A stretch of 64,000 bases of DNA from Halocaridina rubra (taxonomy: Eukaryota > Arthropoda > Malacostraca > Decapoda > Atyidae): NCBI GenBank assembly GCA_037179515.1, contig JAXCGZ010021022.1, positions 30,333 through 94,332 on the forward strand, in the 5' to 3' direction. Of this stretch, positions 29,201 to 38,655 are shown one piece after another. Every line of letters starts with the position of its first letter. The stretch's first letter is position 1. Both the position numbers and the translations under genes were made by a program. A model generated the notes under the pieces. It did no database searches, had not been told where the DNA came from, and saw only the letters and a program-made list of their open reading frames with translations.

Positions 29201-31504
29201 AGACTCCTTACACTAGGAATTCATATGCCATCTACCACTTGTCAAGATCGCATTTGAACTATCATGTCATCCAAAAGCACTAGCAAACCCTAAAGTGCTT
29301 AGGGACACATATTTGAACTATATCCAGTCTTGTAAAATGCAAAACACTAGGTATCAACACCAACAGCTCATTTAATAAAGAAACTAGATCCTCGACTGCC
29401 ACCTTTACCACAAAAGAACACCAGGAGTGTTAGAAACTATAAAACGTTTGTTCCACACTCCAAGTGGACCATTGTAAAAGTCCTACACAATTGAACATAA
29501 GGCAGATCATGCCCTTCTTGTCACTGACGCCATGTCTACTCTAGAAATCTATCAAATATCCTCTGTGAGGGACATCGTAAAGGTAAAAACTGGAATCCTC
29601 CACCAATATCCTAATTCCATTAACATGGGGAGCTCCACTGACATTGCATGCATGAATTTGCTGTCATGTTGGTTTTAGAGGAAATTACGGAGCCTTCTGA
29701 GATGTAAAAGAAGCCTCTTTATGCAGACACACAAGTATCCTTGCATCCAAGTCTACAGCAAATTAAAACAAAAACCATCAGGAAATAAAAATTGGGAACT
29801 ATTACTGCAACCTTTGCACAGTTAATGGTTCAGGCTCCAATATGTGTTAGAAAGTAATCACCAGCCCTCAACAATGACATGACCCAGAAGCATAGCAGTC
29901 AACCAAAGGCTAAGAGTGGTGTAAAGATGCAGTTGAAAAAGCGTTAAAGGCATTATCAAAGAATACATTTTACGCTAAGAAGTCCCAAGATCCCTCCTCC
30001 ACTATATCCTTGAATGTGAATTCTTATACCCCCTACCCATGTAAAAGTAATTAAAAAGGATAAACACAACAGAATGCACCCTTATTCGCAGTGGACCTGA
30101 GGAAACAAATGCTATCCTTGCAACCATAGTAATACCTATTACATTGTTGCATCAAGTCTTTACTCCCCAAACTTTCTTATTTTTTAGTCCTTTTTACACT
30201 TCCTTGCTGGTGGTCCTGTAAGAGTTGAAAGGTTGCAGTCAGCACCAATCTTAAATCTCCTTATTCCTCTCATAATGCATAATACATTACTCTCTCCTCT
30301 CCCTTACCCAATACCCATACAGGACACTGATTTAATATGTATTTTATTTTCATGTGAAAGGGAATGGGGAAAGTTAGAGGAAGTTAGGACATGTATTTGG
30401 GTAGCATGGATGCAAGGGTAATTCATAGAGTGGAAGAAACGAGTAAGTGTCTAGATGTTATGAAACTTAATGAGTAAAAGGTATGTAGGAATGAATGCAA
30501 ATAAAAGGAATATGAAGGAGTGATTGTGCCTATGGCACTGAATAGATCAGACTTGGAATGCAATAGGGGATGAAAAGAACAAGTTGAATGTAATGAGGAT
30601 GAGGTGTTTAAGAAGTATGCTAGGTGTATCTAGAATATATAGAGTGAGAAATGAGGTGAGACAGAGAATGGGTGCTGAATGAAGGCTGTCGGATAAGTTA
30701 GATTAAAGAGTGCTGAGATGGATTGGACATACGTAAACAGTGTATGATGAAAAATTACCGAAAAGAGAACGGAGAGCTTAAGTACTTGGAATAATGCCGA
30801 AAGGAAGACCTTGAATGAGATGAATGGATATGGTGGAATTAGCATTTGATGCGTGTAGTATATCTGTAGAGCAGGGAAGAGTGTGCAAGACATAAGAATA
30901 AGTAAGAGAATAATTGTGTGAAGGTAACATGTGGCAAAGGGATTTTTAACACCTGCTAGCACAGTAAACTGGGACAGATGGGTGTGAAGGGTTGCCATGG
31001 GATTAAGCAGTGGGGGTAAACCAACTGTGGCTGTGGGGCTCACAGCAGTAGATCATTGCCCACTTACCTTGTCGGGACCCATGCAGGGGAAATGTGGGAG
31101 CCCTCTTTTCCTAAGGAGCTAAGAGGAATGATTAATGTATCTTAGCTTCTGGTAAATATGTGTTCTTTGATACGGCCAATGCACATATGATGAAAGGCAG
31201 CTTTAAATTATTATTCCTTTTTTTTTATTTGGTTGTGGTCCCATTTGTTAGAAGACAATATGTATGCAGGAAATTCAGTATAATAAAGCTGAAAACGTTT
31301 TGCCTGTTTGGAGGCACACTCTTATGAAGACTTGTTTCAGTTATATTATTTGCATACTCTTTCACTTTCAGGTCATATTCAACCATGAGCCAGGACGACG
31401 AAGGGGAATCGGTAGCTGATCTACAGAGTGTAATTTATCGACTAAAAGCTGTTAATTCGGAACTCTACAAATTTGCTGTTAAAAGCATTATTGGAGATAA
31501 ATAA
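20162..31504 (+). CDS. WDR18: WDR18 homologue (WD40 protein of the PELP1-TEX10-WDR18 / Rix1-type complex), 8 exons
   Basis: CDS join: 20162-20227, 20351-20429, 22075-22230, 22699-22937, 24297-24536, 25977-26216, 26901-27055, 31372-31504; 1308 nt, 435 aa (human WDR18 is 432 aa). All introns are GT-AG and all phases agree. The start is ATG ATG with an in-frame TAG directly before it. Segments match WDR18 along its length: HLKSYRG and NGEYILTAQRDKPLLQAW near the N-terminus, SRHYQPVTC..SGGEDGFVYLWS (residues 121-152), SASLDRTARVYDLVTGRSLY (197-216), TGGEDGEVKVWSI (287-299), and a C-terminal helix (ADLQSVIYRLKAVNSELYKF). The family forms WD40 propellers; the WDR18/Ipi3 complex works with the Rea1/MDN1 AAA ATPase in nucleolar and nucleoplasmic 60S pre-ribosome maturation. 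The ancestry call is firm; the function is by homology. Introns carry two foldbacks, a decayed exon copy and an exon-derived minisatellite. AATAAA overlaps the stop region (31500-31505). Confidence 0.95.
20351..20429 (+). CDS. WDR18: WDR18 exon 2
   Basis: Follows TTAATCAG; encodes IYDTGTGTHLKSYRGTPCAY then STFCTV, ending GTAG|GTAAGA in phase 1. Corresponds to human residues around WELHSGANLLTYRG. Confidence 0.93.
20430..20780 (+). mobile_element. WDR18 intron 2: tRNA-like SINE remnant
   Basis: At about 20490-20560, AGTGGCGTAGCGATAACACT resembles box A and GTCGAGGGTTCTCGG resembles box B. A family C-type phrase (CCTTCGCAAGAAGG) follows at 20611. Confidence 0.5.
20781..21727. mobile_element. 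947-bp foldback with pogo/Tc1-like ends in WDR18 intron 2
   Basis: TA flanks both ends (20779-20780, 21728-21729). The ends are CAGTAATCCCTCGCTATTTC and, reverse-complemented, CAGTAATCCCTCGTTTATCG. Inside, the two arms are long inverted copies of each other: ACACCAGGACGGGC/GCCCGTCCTGGTGTC, CAGCCTTTATCAGGCTGTAA/TTACAGCCTGATAAAGGCTG, CAGTTCTCTGCTGGGTTTTA/AAAACCCAGCAGAGAATTGG, GATGATGATTGTGGAGATTA/AATCTCCACAATCATCATC. The arms span roughly 20781-21165 and 21365-21727 around a ~200-bp spacer. Each arm includes family D2 sequence. No transposase is encoded. Confidence 0.88.
21830..22020 (-). mobile_element. Repeat family A in WDR18 intron 2
   Basis: CATCCCTGAGGGAATGTACA, TCCCTGCGTGTCGTAAAATC, GGGGACTGGGAATCCCCTCC and ATCCAACCCCTTATTAGGGA match other A copies; the orientation call is arbitrary. 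Confidence 0.6.
22075..22230 (+). CDS. WDR18: WDR18 exon 3
   Basis: Follows AATTTCAG; encodes NGEYILTAQRDKPLLQAW, then NRYEALQLRLLVPGRVNT and ACGPKYCVV; ends TTG|GTAATT in phase 1. Confidence 0.93.
22498..22612 (+). pseudogene. Decayed tandem duplicate of the WDR18 intron 3/exon 4 boundary
   Basis: Matches 22663-22777 at a fixed offset of 165 bp. The best stretch is ATTGTACCTATATAAGCTC, followed by a GGCGATTAATAG block and CCATTACCAGC. Many differences fall at third codon positions (GTC GCG AGC CGC against ATT GCA AGT CAC). The acceptor AG before the exon start is lost, and the frame meets TAG soon after the matching segment, so it cannot be used as exon 4. Confidence 0.85.
22699..22937 (+). 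CDS. WDR18: WDR18 exon 4
   Basis: Follows CTCCTCAG; residues 101-180 with a WD-type blade ending DGFVYLWS; ends GATAAG|GTAATG in phase 0. Confidence 0.94.
22938..24296 (+). mobile_element. WDR18 intron 4: SINE-rich
   Basis: Family A at about 23005-23190 (CCCTCTGAGGAAGGGGCAAG, TCCCCTACGTGTCATTAAAT), family C-like at 23340-23530, family B at 23885-24065 with head CAGTAGCACAGTGGTTAGAG and box B-like TTGTTTGATCCC, and family F at 24178-24265. Otherwise AT-rich intron. Confidence 0.7.
24297..24536 (+). CDS. WDR18: WDR18 exon 5
   Basis: Follows TTTTTTCCAG; exactly 80 codons (residues 181-260), SASLDRTARVYDLVTGRS and HDVMCIACNTLG; ends GAA|GTACGT in phase 0. Confidence 0.95.
24537..25976 (+). mobile_element. 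WDR18 intron 5 with SINEs
   Basis: Family A at 24575-24760, a reverse family B copy at about 25075-25215 (AGGTTGGATACCCTTTCTAG, GCGCTCTGTCCACTGCACTA) and a reverse family A copy at 25695-25885. Confidence 0.65.
25977..26216 (+). CDS. WDR18: WDR18 exon 6
   Basis: Follows TTTTTCCAG; exactly 80 codons (residues 261-340), GSVRCIAVTASGNQVITGGE and DGEVKVWS; ends CGAGAG|GTAAGG in phase 0. Confidence 0.95.
26192..26575 (+). repeat. ~47-bp minisatellite made from the exon 6/intron 6 junction
   Basis: The unit is GCGGCACTGAGGCTAGACCG (exon end), AGAGGTAAGGTTTACTATTT (donor and intron start), AAGAG. The first copy is the functional junction itself. About eight more diverged copies follow, two of them internally shortened (near 26290-26340). 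The donor decays along the array (GAGGTAGGG, GAGGAAGGG, GAGATAAAG, GACGTAGGG). Confidence 0.9.
26901..27055 (+). CDS. WDR18: WDR18 exon 7
   Basis: Follows GGTCCACAG; encodes VLTSELETQEVIAPFGQDFT and on to LLCTVSNQ; ends CAAAG|GTAAGA in phase 2. Confidence 0.93.
27180..27545 (-). mobile_element. Reverse family A and tRNA-like SINE family G in WDR18 intron 7
   Basis: 27190-27385 is a reverse A copy. 27385-27545 read on the minus strand starts ACTGGCTAGTACAGTGGTAA (box A type), then GCTGGCTTCGCATTC and GGTCGAAAGATCGG. The plus-strand relative at 32945-33080 shares TGGCTAGTACAGTGGTAAC. Confidence 0.7.
27808..30353. repeat. ~2.5-kb foldback (diverged giant palindrome) in WDR18 intron 7
   Basis: Left and right halves are inverted copies meeting near 29050-29080 with little or no spacer. 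Matching pairs: 28448 TTTGCTGTAGACTTGGA with 29770 reversed; 28485 TGCATAAAGAGGCTTCTTTT with 29723 reversed; 28675 TTTTGTGATGGTCTACTTGG with 29485 reversed; 28868 GTGCTTTTGG with 29285 reversed; 28060-27840 ends (ACCTCTCAACCCCTAGAGG, GTACAGGAGACTGAC) with 30230-30330 reversed. By eye, matched blocks are about 80% identical. No ORF of note. Confidence 0.85.
30400..31010 (+). mobile_element. RTE-like LINE remnant, plus orientation
   Basis: A decayed frame gives YEGVIVPMALNRSDLE, MRMRCLRSMLGVSRIYRVRN, VRQRMG, MDMVELAFDACSISVEQGR and MWQRDF separated by stops, the C-terminal half of an RTE-type ORF. It lies in WDR18 intron 7, and a similar copy in reverse lies at 31910-32640. Confidence 0.7.
31011..31371 (+). 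repeat. End of WDR18 intron 7 with a low-copy repeat
   Basis: 31040-31200 (CCATGCAGGGGAAATGTGGG, CTAAGAGGAATGATTAATGT, TAGCTTCTGGTAAATATGTG) matches 61260-61380. It probably belongs to the same repeat as the 'ccttgtaag ggggtggc..gtcaaagcacacattca' copies at 31660 and 38940. Confidence 0.5.
31372..31504 (+). CDS. WDR18: WDR18 exon 8 (terminal)
   Basis: Follows CACTTTCAG; encodes RSYSTMSQDDEGESVADLQS, VIYRLKAVNSELYKFAVKSI and IGDK before TAA. The helix resembles the C-terminal helix of animal WDR18. It lies 4.3 kb from exon 7. Confidence 0.93.
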
Positions 31505-31654
31505 AATTTACGTTAATCATAAACTGTTTAGATTTTGGGATTTACTAACATGAGGGCTTTAACTTTATCAAGATTGCATTACACTAAAAGTATAGAAGCA
31601 ATGCAAATGCTTAATACTAAAATTATGATATGTTTATTGGTTTATATACATATA

Positions 31655-32840
31655 CAAGGGCCACAATCCCCATTGTAACCTGATGGTCATGTCAAAGCAC
31701 ACATTCATCAGAAACTAAATAACCTAGATCAATCTCCTTGTCTCCTTTATCATAAAGGACTGCCACCAATCCCCCCAACACCACCGCAACACTGCTTGGG
31801 TCATCCATAAGGTAAGTGGGTAAAAGTCTTCTGCCATGAGGTCTGATAGCCATAGCTGGTTTTCTCCCACCACTTCATATCATCGAGCAACCCCAAAACT
31901 ATCTGTACTCGCTTACTGTGCTAGCTGGTGCGAGAAATCCCTATGGCACACATCACATCTACAGAATCTTTCTCCACTCATCTCACACACTTTTCCTTGC
32001 TTCACTGACATACCATGTGCATCCAATGCACTTATCACCACATCCATCCATCTCATTCTATAGGTGTCCCATTCGGCATTACTCCAATTACTTCGGTTCT
32101 GCTTTCCATACACGCATTATTAGTCGTTCATCATTCATTGTTTCCATATATCCAAACCATCTCTGTACTCTCTGGTCTTACCTATCTCACAGCTTCTTTC
32201 AACAACCGTTTTATGCCTTATCTCCTTTCTCACTATCTATTCTAGACACGGCTATCATACTTTTCACACAACTATTCTTCATTATATTGACCATGTTTTA
32301 TTTTTTATTCCCTTGCATTCCATGTCTCTGCTCCATACAATACTATACACGTAATTACTCCATCGTATATCCTTCTCTTTGCACTCGGTCCCAAATACTT
32401 ATTTCTCTTCACACTTTTCATCCCAAATAGACTCTTACTAGCTTCCTTAACTCCATGACCTATCTCCACATCCACTCGTCCATTCACTGCCACATGCAAC
32501 CTAACATATTTAAAACTCTCGACTTTCTTAAGCATCTTCCCATTCACTTTCACATTTATTTCGGCAGCATCAACACTCCTCGTACATCTCAAAACCTTAC
32601 TTTTACCAATATTCACTCTCAACTTTTATCTTACACACTGTTACAAACAAATGCTTCTTCAGTTCATCCACAGAATCAGCCACCAGTGCCGTTTCATCTG
32701 TAAAAAGCAATTGATTCATTTTTCCACAACCTTCCATTCTCACCAACTAATTCCAAGCCTCATGCAATGATAACAAATCCATCTTTCTCTTCACAAACAC
32801 ATTCAAAGAACCCATTACCATAATTAAAACTGGGGTTTCC
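31655..32840 (-). mobile_element. RTE-like LINE remnant, minus orientation
   Basis: On the minus strand 32622-32305 reads MRVNIGKSKVLRCTRSVD, VESFKYVRLHVAVNGRVDVE, AKRRIYDGVITCIVLYGAET and W, the post-catalytic region of RTE-type RT. 32113-31913 continues in a broken frame (MRWMDVVISALDAHGMSVKQ) before HRDF. The copy has frameshifts. It pairs in inverted orientation with 30400-31010 across WDR18 exon 8. Confidence 0.8.
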
Positions 32841-32939
32841 CTATCATAAGCCTTGAGTCTACCTGGGAGAAAAATAAGAAGGGTTAAAGGTTCTTAGTCT
32901 ACTCACTCGGCTTCAAACATTCTCGGTGTCATGGAGGAT

Positions 32940-33455
32940 GTGTTCTTACCTCTGGCTAGTACAGTGGTAACATGCTGGCTTCATATTCAAGAGGTTGGCA
33001 GATCGCCCCGGCTAATGTTCTGAGGAGCATCTCGGCTGGGTATTCGAACCGAAACCTGGCAACCTTTACCTCCAGCATCCGGAAAAATCTGAAGAGTAAG
33101 AGAGAATAATAATAATAAGACATGTTAACAATGTCATTAGTTGCAATGCGAAATTTCGTCTGTAAAGGGTCACAGCTTCCTTTCATTACCGTGTCAATCA
33201 CCAAAGTACTAATAACTAGCATCATAAATTTATACCATGTACACAGCAACAACAAAAATACAAGATATCCAAATGTGGTAATTGCTATGCAAATACTACA
33301 ATATATTCCAAGGTAAATACAGCATTTTAGATGGTAAAAAGAATACAAAGCATCACCGTGGAGCTTTAGAAAGGTCATCCAGCCTTCAATCCTCAGTTCC
33401 AACCCGTCTGTGTCCACCCCCATTCGAACGGGGAGTAATACAAAATGGCAAACAA
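32940..33455 (+). mobile_element. SINE family G (32945-33080) and family B (33345-33450)
   Basis: G: CTGGCTAGTACAGTGGTAAC with TCAAGAGGTTGGCAGATCG. B: GGAGCTTTAGAAAGGTCATC, GTGTCCACCCCCATTCGAAC, AAAATGGCAAACAA. A 185-codon minus-strand frame (33513-32956) spans both SINEs and is not a gene. Confidence 0.7.
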
Positions 33456-33955
33456 TATGTATAATTAAAATGAGTCGAGCAAAAATAGTAATTACATAAA
33501 AAAATTGCACCATTTATCAAGGTCTGGGGCTAATTCCTATGAAAACTTGCAAAAGAGTTTTATCAATTCAATAATAATTACGGCTAACATTATGGCCGCT
33601 TTCAGCACACATTTGACTTGCTTTTACATTATCGTATTTATATATATCTATGAAAAGTGACAGATCATATGTTCAGTATATCTGGTTTATATACTTGATA
33701 ATAAAATATTTTATAATTCTATTACTATTTAAAATAATAATCTACTGATTTTTATTTAAAATACACGATTTTTAATATATACTTATAAATGAGAGGGTAG
33801 GTTGACAAAAATATTACAAGTACATACGAAAATATTATAAGAATTATTAAAACCGAGTACGTACATAACCCGGAATTATATTTTACAGTGTTTACGTGAA
33901 GCTCCTTCCCTTATGAGTAATTTGTTAGTGATATATTTATTATTTCGACCGCAAG

Positions 33956-34011
33956 ATGATTGAATCATGTTCGAAAAAGCGAATGGTCATAGCTATTGCC
34001 TGTTTAATAGG
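33956..34011 (+). CDS. JTB: JTB exon 1
   Basis: MIESCSKKRMVIAIACLI plus a split Gly codon, ending ATAGG|GTAAGC, phase 2. Confidence 0.9.
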
Positions 34012-36094
34012 GTAAGCCATATATATGTTTTAAATAATTACCCTAAAATTGTTAATTACGATAATGTTATACAACTGTTTTACTTGTGCCCGTTTTAGTA
34101 CGGTAATTTAAGAGTTTAGTATCGCGGCCGAATTTCGGCTATTTCCCGTCAATTCTTACCTAAGCTAACCTAGGTTAGTTGAAGAATGGTTAGATTAGGT
34201 TAGGGATTGGCGGGAAATAGCCGAAATTCGGCCGCGATACTAAACTGTTAAATTACCATTAGTACTGTATTTGTTTTTTGTGAAGTTATGTCACATGAGA
34301 GGCTGTAAGACTGTTTTAATACATAATTACTGTAATTATTTAATTTCACACCCCAGTTGGGGGAAGCAAAATCTCATGGAATTTTTAATTTTAGGCTAGT
34401 AAGGTCAGGTTAGTTAACCCCAGTTTCAAAGAATTTTGATAAATTACTGTATTTAGTTGTTTTAAATATTTAAAGTTTTGTTTGTTTTCATTTCAATGGT
34501 TGAGGTGTGAAAGTAAACATTTACCATATATTCTATTTATTGCACTATTACATTGGGTTGGTTAGTTGTAATTGGAAGTTTCAGCTATATGTTTGTATCT
34601 GGAAGAAAAATCACCTTTCCACCCAATCCTAAATAACCGAAATGGTGTAACTGTGCAATTGGTATGATTACAACTTTATTTACAATGCCCTATTTTCAAT
34701 TACACAGGCTTTCAGTTTTGGTGCTAATAATTGAAAATAAATTAGCTCCCAGCGATACAAGACCTCACACTCATACCACTGCTCATCCAAATACAACTTT
34801 AAAAGATCTGTGTTGGATGAGGGAAGAAACGGATATATTAGAAGAATGTCAACCATGTTCAGGTAAGATATATACATGCCATTATGTTCTTTGTATTCCT
34901 AAAGCTAAGTAAATAACTGTGATTAGTGAATATGAATGGGTTCTGTTGAAAGGCAGTGGCAAGGGACAGTGATACTACAGAATCCGATTAAAAACCTCGA
35001 TGTTCCTGCCATATAGCCAGGGCTCAAATCTCCTCTCCAATTACCCGGACCCAGTGATATTAAGCAATGGCTGAATAATCAGGTAGACCTGTGGGAAGTC
35101 ACCGACCCCTAATAAATTGCCCAATGTAATCAAGTCACGAAGAGACCGTGAACGATACTCCAAACCTAGGCAAGGATTCCTTAATATTTGCATATCCAGA
35201 TTTTACTTGAAAGTTTATTTTAAACAACTATATGTCATATCACCCTTTGAACTGGTGCATTTCTATGTATTGTGCAGTATATTTTTTCTCCTACAGATTT
35301 AGAGGTCAAAAGTGCCAGTCCGCCAATATGTAGGAGTGCAAGATACAGACAAAAAGTCAAATGTAAAATTTCAGGCGAGGTGTACAAACAGTAAGTGTTG
35401 CTTGCCAGTTATTTAACAAAATTAGTTAGGTCTTATATCAGACAATTATTCAAGTTGGTAGGTGCAATTATGTCAAACTGAATGGACTTTTTTTCTTCTT
35501 TTTATAAACGTGATGCCAGGACGGGTAAAGAACATTGCTCTCATTGGTCCTGGGCACCAAGAAAATATTTGATTAGAAAGAAAGTACATAAACCGACATG
35601 GGGAGTGTAGTGACTTGTCAGATGTGAAGGAATGGTATGAGATGTGTAAAGAATACACCAGTATATTTGGTTTAGATGTAGGATCTCTAAGACAGGGATC
35701 TTAAATATATTTTTTCTAATATAATGTGGATAGCAAGCTCTGTTTTTCATAATACATGGTGCAATTTGGCCTTGAGACCACCGGACAGATCTGGTTGAAT
35801 CCGACCACATTGGATCCATCCAGATCTATCAGGTGATCTCGAGGACCAACTGCACTGTGTGTGGATACCCTAAGTAGCCTCAGTAAATACAGCCATACAA
35901 TTCTAACATTGAATTATAAAACTAATTGCAGATGTGACCGTGTTGTATGGCTTGAAGAACGTTATTTCTGGATATTTGAAGCAATCACTGCCACGGTTGG
36001 CGTGGTAGCTGGACTTGCAACAGTTGCGAGACAAAGAGTACTGGACCATCGCATTCTACAACGAATACAACGACAAGTTGCGGCAGGTGTTTGA
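33956..36094 (+). CDS. JTB: JTB homologue (jumping translocation breakpoint protein), 4 exons
   Basis: CDS join: 33956-34011, 34708-34862, 35297-35390, 35932-36094; 468 nt, 155 aa (human JTB is 146 aa). All introns are GT-AG with matching phases, and an in-frame TGA lies nine codons upstream of the ATG. Residues 1-29 form a signal peptide (KKRMVIAIACLIGLSVLVLI). The ectodomain carries six Cys (54, 66, 69, 82, 93, 103) in the JTB order: CW, EECQPC, IC, KVKC, QC. NTT at 47 is a glycosylation site. The diagnostic stretch ERYFWIFEA leads into a transmembrane helix (about 116-134), then RQRVLDHRILQRIQRQV, matching the family's RQRQLDRKALEKVRKQ. JTB is a conserved single-pass protein linked to cytokinesis and mitochondria in mammals; function here is by homology. 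Introns contain a hAT-like MITE, family H and D2 copies and a second MITE. Confidence 0.95.
34102..34257. mobile_element. hAT-like MITE in JTB intron 1
   Basis: 156-bp inverted repeat. Ends GGTAATTTAA..TTAAATTACC, flanked by 8-bp TTTAGTAC (34094-34101) and ATTAGTAC (34258-34265), a hAT-style target duplication with one mismatch. Arms share AGTATCGCGGCCGAATTTCG and GCTATTTCCCG. The loop contains CCTAA/TTAGG pentamers. Confidence 0.75.
34708..34862 (+). CDS. JTB: JTB exon 2
   Basis: Follows TTACACAG; LSVLVLIIENKLAPSDTR to DLCWMREETDILEECQPCS; ends TCAG|GTAAGA, phase 1. Confidence 0.93.
34940..35150 (+). mobile_element. Repeat family H in JTB intron 2
   Basis: GAAAGGCAGTGGCAAGGGAC, TGCCATATAGCCAGGGCTC, CTCCAATTACCCGGACCCAG, GGTAGACCTGTGGGAAGTCA, CCCAATGTAATCAAGTCACG. 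Also seen at 42370 and twice at 43985-44375. Confidence 0.75.
35297..35390 (+). CDS. JTB: JTB exon 3
   Basis: Follows CTCCTACAG; DLEVKSASPPICRSARYRQK then VKCKISGEVYK; ends AAACA|GTAAGT, phase 2. Confidence 0.93.
35505..35871 (-). mobile_element. JTB intron 3: reverse family D2 and a MITE
   Basis: 35505-35660 is a reverse D2 copy (GTGATGCCAGGACGGG, CTTGTCAGATGTGAAGG). About 35756-35871 is a palindromic MITE: GGTGCAATTTGGCCTTGAGA and CCGGACAGATCTGGTTGAAT mirror TCAGGTGATCTCGAGGACCA and ACTGCACTGTGTGTGG. It is related to the element at 59063-59250. Confidence 0.7.
35932..36094 (+). CDS. JTB: JTB exon 4 (terminal)
   Basis: Follows AATTGCAG; CDRVVWLEERYFWIFEAITA, TVGVVAGLATVARQRVLDHR and ILQRIQRQVAAGV, then TGA. 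Confidence 0.95.
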
Positions 36095-38655
36095 TTACTC
36101 AGCTGCCAATATACAGTATTAGGATTTTGCCTATAAACTTTGTAAACTTGTATACTATACTGTGTATTATATATTGGCATATGTATTATATCTCTCTCCT
36201 TCCAGTGTTACATATATACATATAAAATGGTTGTAATCTCCCTTGCAAAGGGGGTGGCCATGTCAAAGCATCCAAGAAAACTAATAAAATGTAGCTACAG
36301 ATTATAAAACATATACTGAAATTATATCTTTTTAATCTACATTAAAAAGCTTGGACTACTTTTTATGACGACGTAATTTTTAGCATACTGGTAAGTTCAA
36401 AAACACAATGTCTTCCCTTTGGAAATTGGTCATTTTCGTTGCTCCGACTTTTACAGCGCTTTTTTTTTTAAATGGATGTTATTTTTGTATGTTACAGTAA
36501 ATAATACTTTGCTGATGCGTGAAACATTTCTAGATGAAAGGTATTATAAGAAATTATTTTTATTTTCAGTAACAGTTTAAAGTCTTTTTGTCAGTTTGCA
36601 ATTGTGAATATTGTAAATTAGTGTGTTCAAGTTAATGTCATACTCCTGTGTGATACTGTTTCATAATGTATTATAAAGTTCTTATCTGTAAGTCTGTGTA
36701 AATAATTTTGGTGTTTTTATTTGAATTTTAATCAAGGAAAAAAAAAAGCAGGCATATGCAGGTTCTATAAGAAGTGAAATGAAAAAGATTGAAACAGTGA
36801 AACAACAGGACCTTGAAAAAAAAAATTATATTCGTGATCTTCATTAATGTTGGAGATTACATGGAGAAACGATAAATAATAGTTGTGTACTCTTCAAAGA
36901 TTCTGAAAGGTATTACAGTTTCCTCAGAAGTACTGTAGTACTATTTAATTTATAAGAAAAAATTTGTGGAATTTTTGAGTAATTTTAGTTTCCTCAGAAA
37001 CAAAAATGTTTAAGTTATAATAAAAAGCTTCCTTTTCATGGAATACTGTAATTTTGGTATGAAATCGTGCGTAAGGAATAAATAAATCAAAAAGTAACTA
37101 GTTCTTAATATAGTAGTTATCGAAGTCAGTTGAATGGCGACCACTTGTATAAAAAGGCGGATCTTGTAAAGAAGAATAACCCCAGGGTGCTCTAGGGTTA
37201 TTTATATTTACATGGCATGTCACCTCACCTAACTTAACCACGTCTGATCAAACAATTTATAGAGATATGTAACTTTACATGGCATTCAGGGGGTTACTCA
37301 TCTTACATAACCCAAAATGACTAATGTGGCTTTTTCTATGATGATAGATGATATTGATCCAAACCGACAGAATATATCTGTGAGCATGTGATAGATATGA
37401 GGTATTTGGTATACATGTGCTTATTATGTACTAATATGAGATCAAAGGAAAAATTGATAATTCCTTTGTGAAGGAAAATACAGGTGTGCTCCAGTTAATT
37501 ACTAATCCATTCATAAACCGTGTCTCATACTAGAAGTTGTTATTAAGGAAACAATGTATAATGACATTTCATGGAGAATATTTTGGCAGTTCCCATTCCA
37601 TTAAAAACAATGGGTTCCACAAATATCCTCAGTGCATTAATATACTGTACATACCAAACTGCACTATATACAACCACATACGCCAATGACACAACTACAC
37701 TCCCAAAAAGCTCTGTGGGAAAGCCCAGGATCAGCAGCGGCCTTCCTTGGGGACTTGAGGCTCTTCGGCCAAGCAGCCTAGGGAATGATAACAACTACCA
37801 GAGAAGTACTTACCAGTGGGATGCAGTCATGTCTGGCCATATAGAGGTCATAAATAGTATGTTTCTGTGCTGTCTACTCACTGATTTGAAAAATATCCTT
37901 AGTGCCCATTCTTATATACAACCAGATGTGCCAACAACACACCATACGCTCCCTGTAGTCTGTTTGGATGGATTAGAAATGAGTAAGGGCATTCATATTA
38001 GTCATCACTCAAGAGAAAATGTAGTTAATCTCACACTCTAAAGTTGCCTGCACTAAAGTAACGAAACGATATACAGAAGTCGATTGTAAATTAAACCTTT
38101 CACTCGTACATTATATTTTGATTTGTCAAGCATTTATTATGTAAACTGCAAATGAAAACTTTTTTTTTACATTCTACCCTTCTTTTAAAAGATTAAAGAA
38201 TACTGAGGTCATTGTTTACTTTAATATTAGGATTTTGTTTGCAGAGGTTGGTCATATGTATTTATAATGTATTTAAAACAGAGAAAACAATAGTATAAAG
38301 TGGCATCTCGGAGCTAATCACTAATGCGTGTATTCCAAGTGATCGAGCTCACCAATTGAAGAATGCAGTATATATGATGGAAAAAACAAAAAATAAAAAC
38401 GTAATGCCTATACAATGATAAGACTGTTTATCTTACAAATGATTATTTTATGTACATGACTTTTTATTTGTTCAGGATTACATATCTGTGTATTTGTACA
38501 GTGCATGATTCAAAAAACTTTTGTATACATTAGATTTTGTTTGTGTGCTTTTTTGTTTACTATGAAACTGTATAATGATGTATAAATTTTGTTTAATATA
38601 ATTTGGTTTATTTAATAATGTCATTCATATTTACAAGGAAAGACACCTTATCTAA
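36095..38655 (+). other. JTB 3' UTR and intergenic DNA
   Basis: Possible poly(A) signals AATAAA near 36292 and 37078. A CCTTGCAAAGGGGGTGG repeat fragment is at 36241. 37600-37940 holds a loose direct repeat (ATATCCTCAGTGCATTAATA; ATATCCTTAGTGCCCATTCT). A 156-codon open frame at 37571-38041 shows no family resemblance. No exon is supported. Confidence 0.4.

Noticed and set aside
32956..33513. 185-codon minus-strand open frame with hydrophobic stretches
   Set aside because: It runs through two SINEs (families G and B) and intervening AT-rich DNA. Hydrophobicity reflects T-rich composition; there is no family resemblance.
37571..38041. 156-codon plus-strand open frame
   Set aside because: No signal peptide, domain or homology is recognisable. 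The DNA holds loose direct repeats, and stop-free chance frames of this size occur in such a window.
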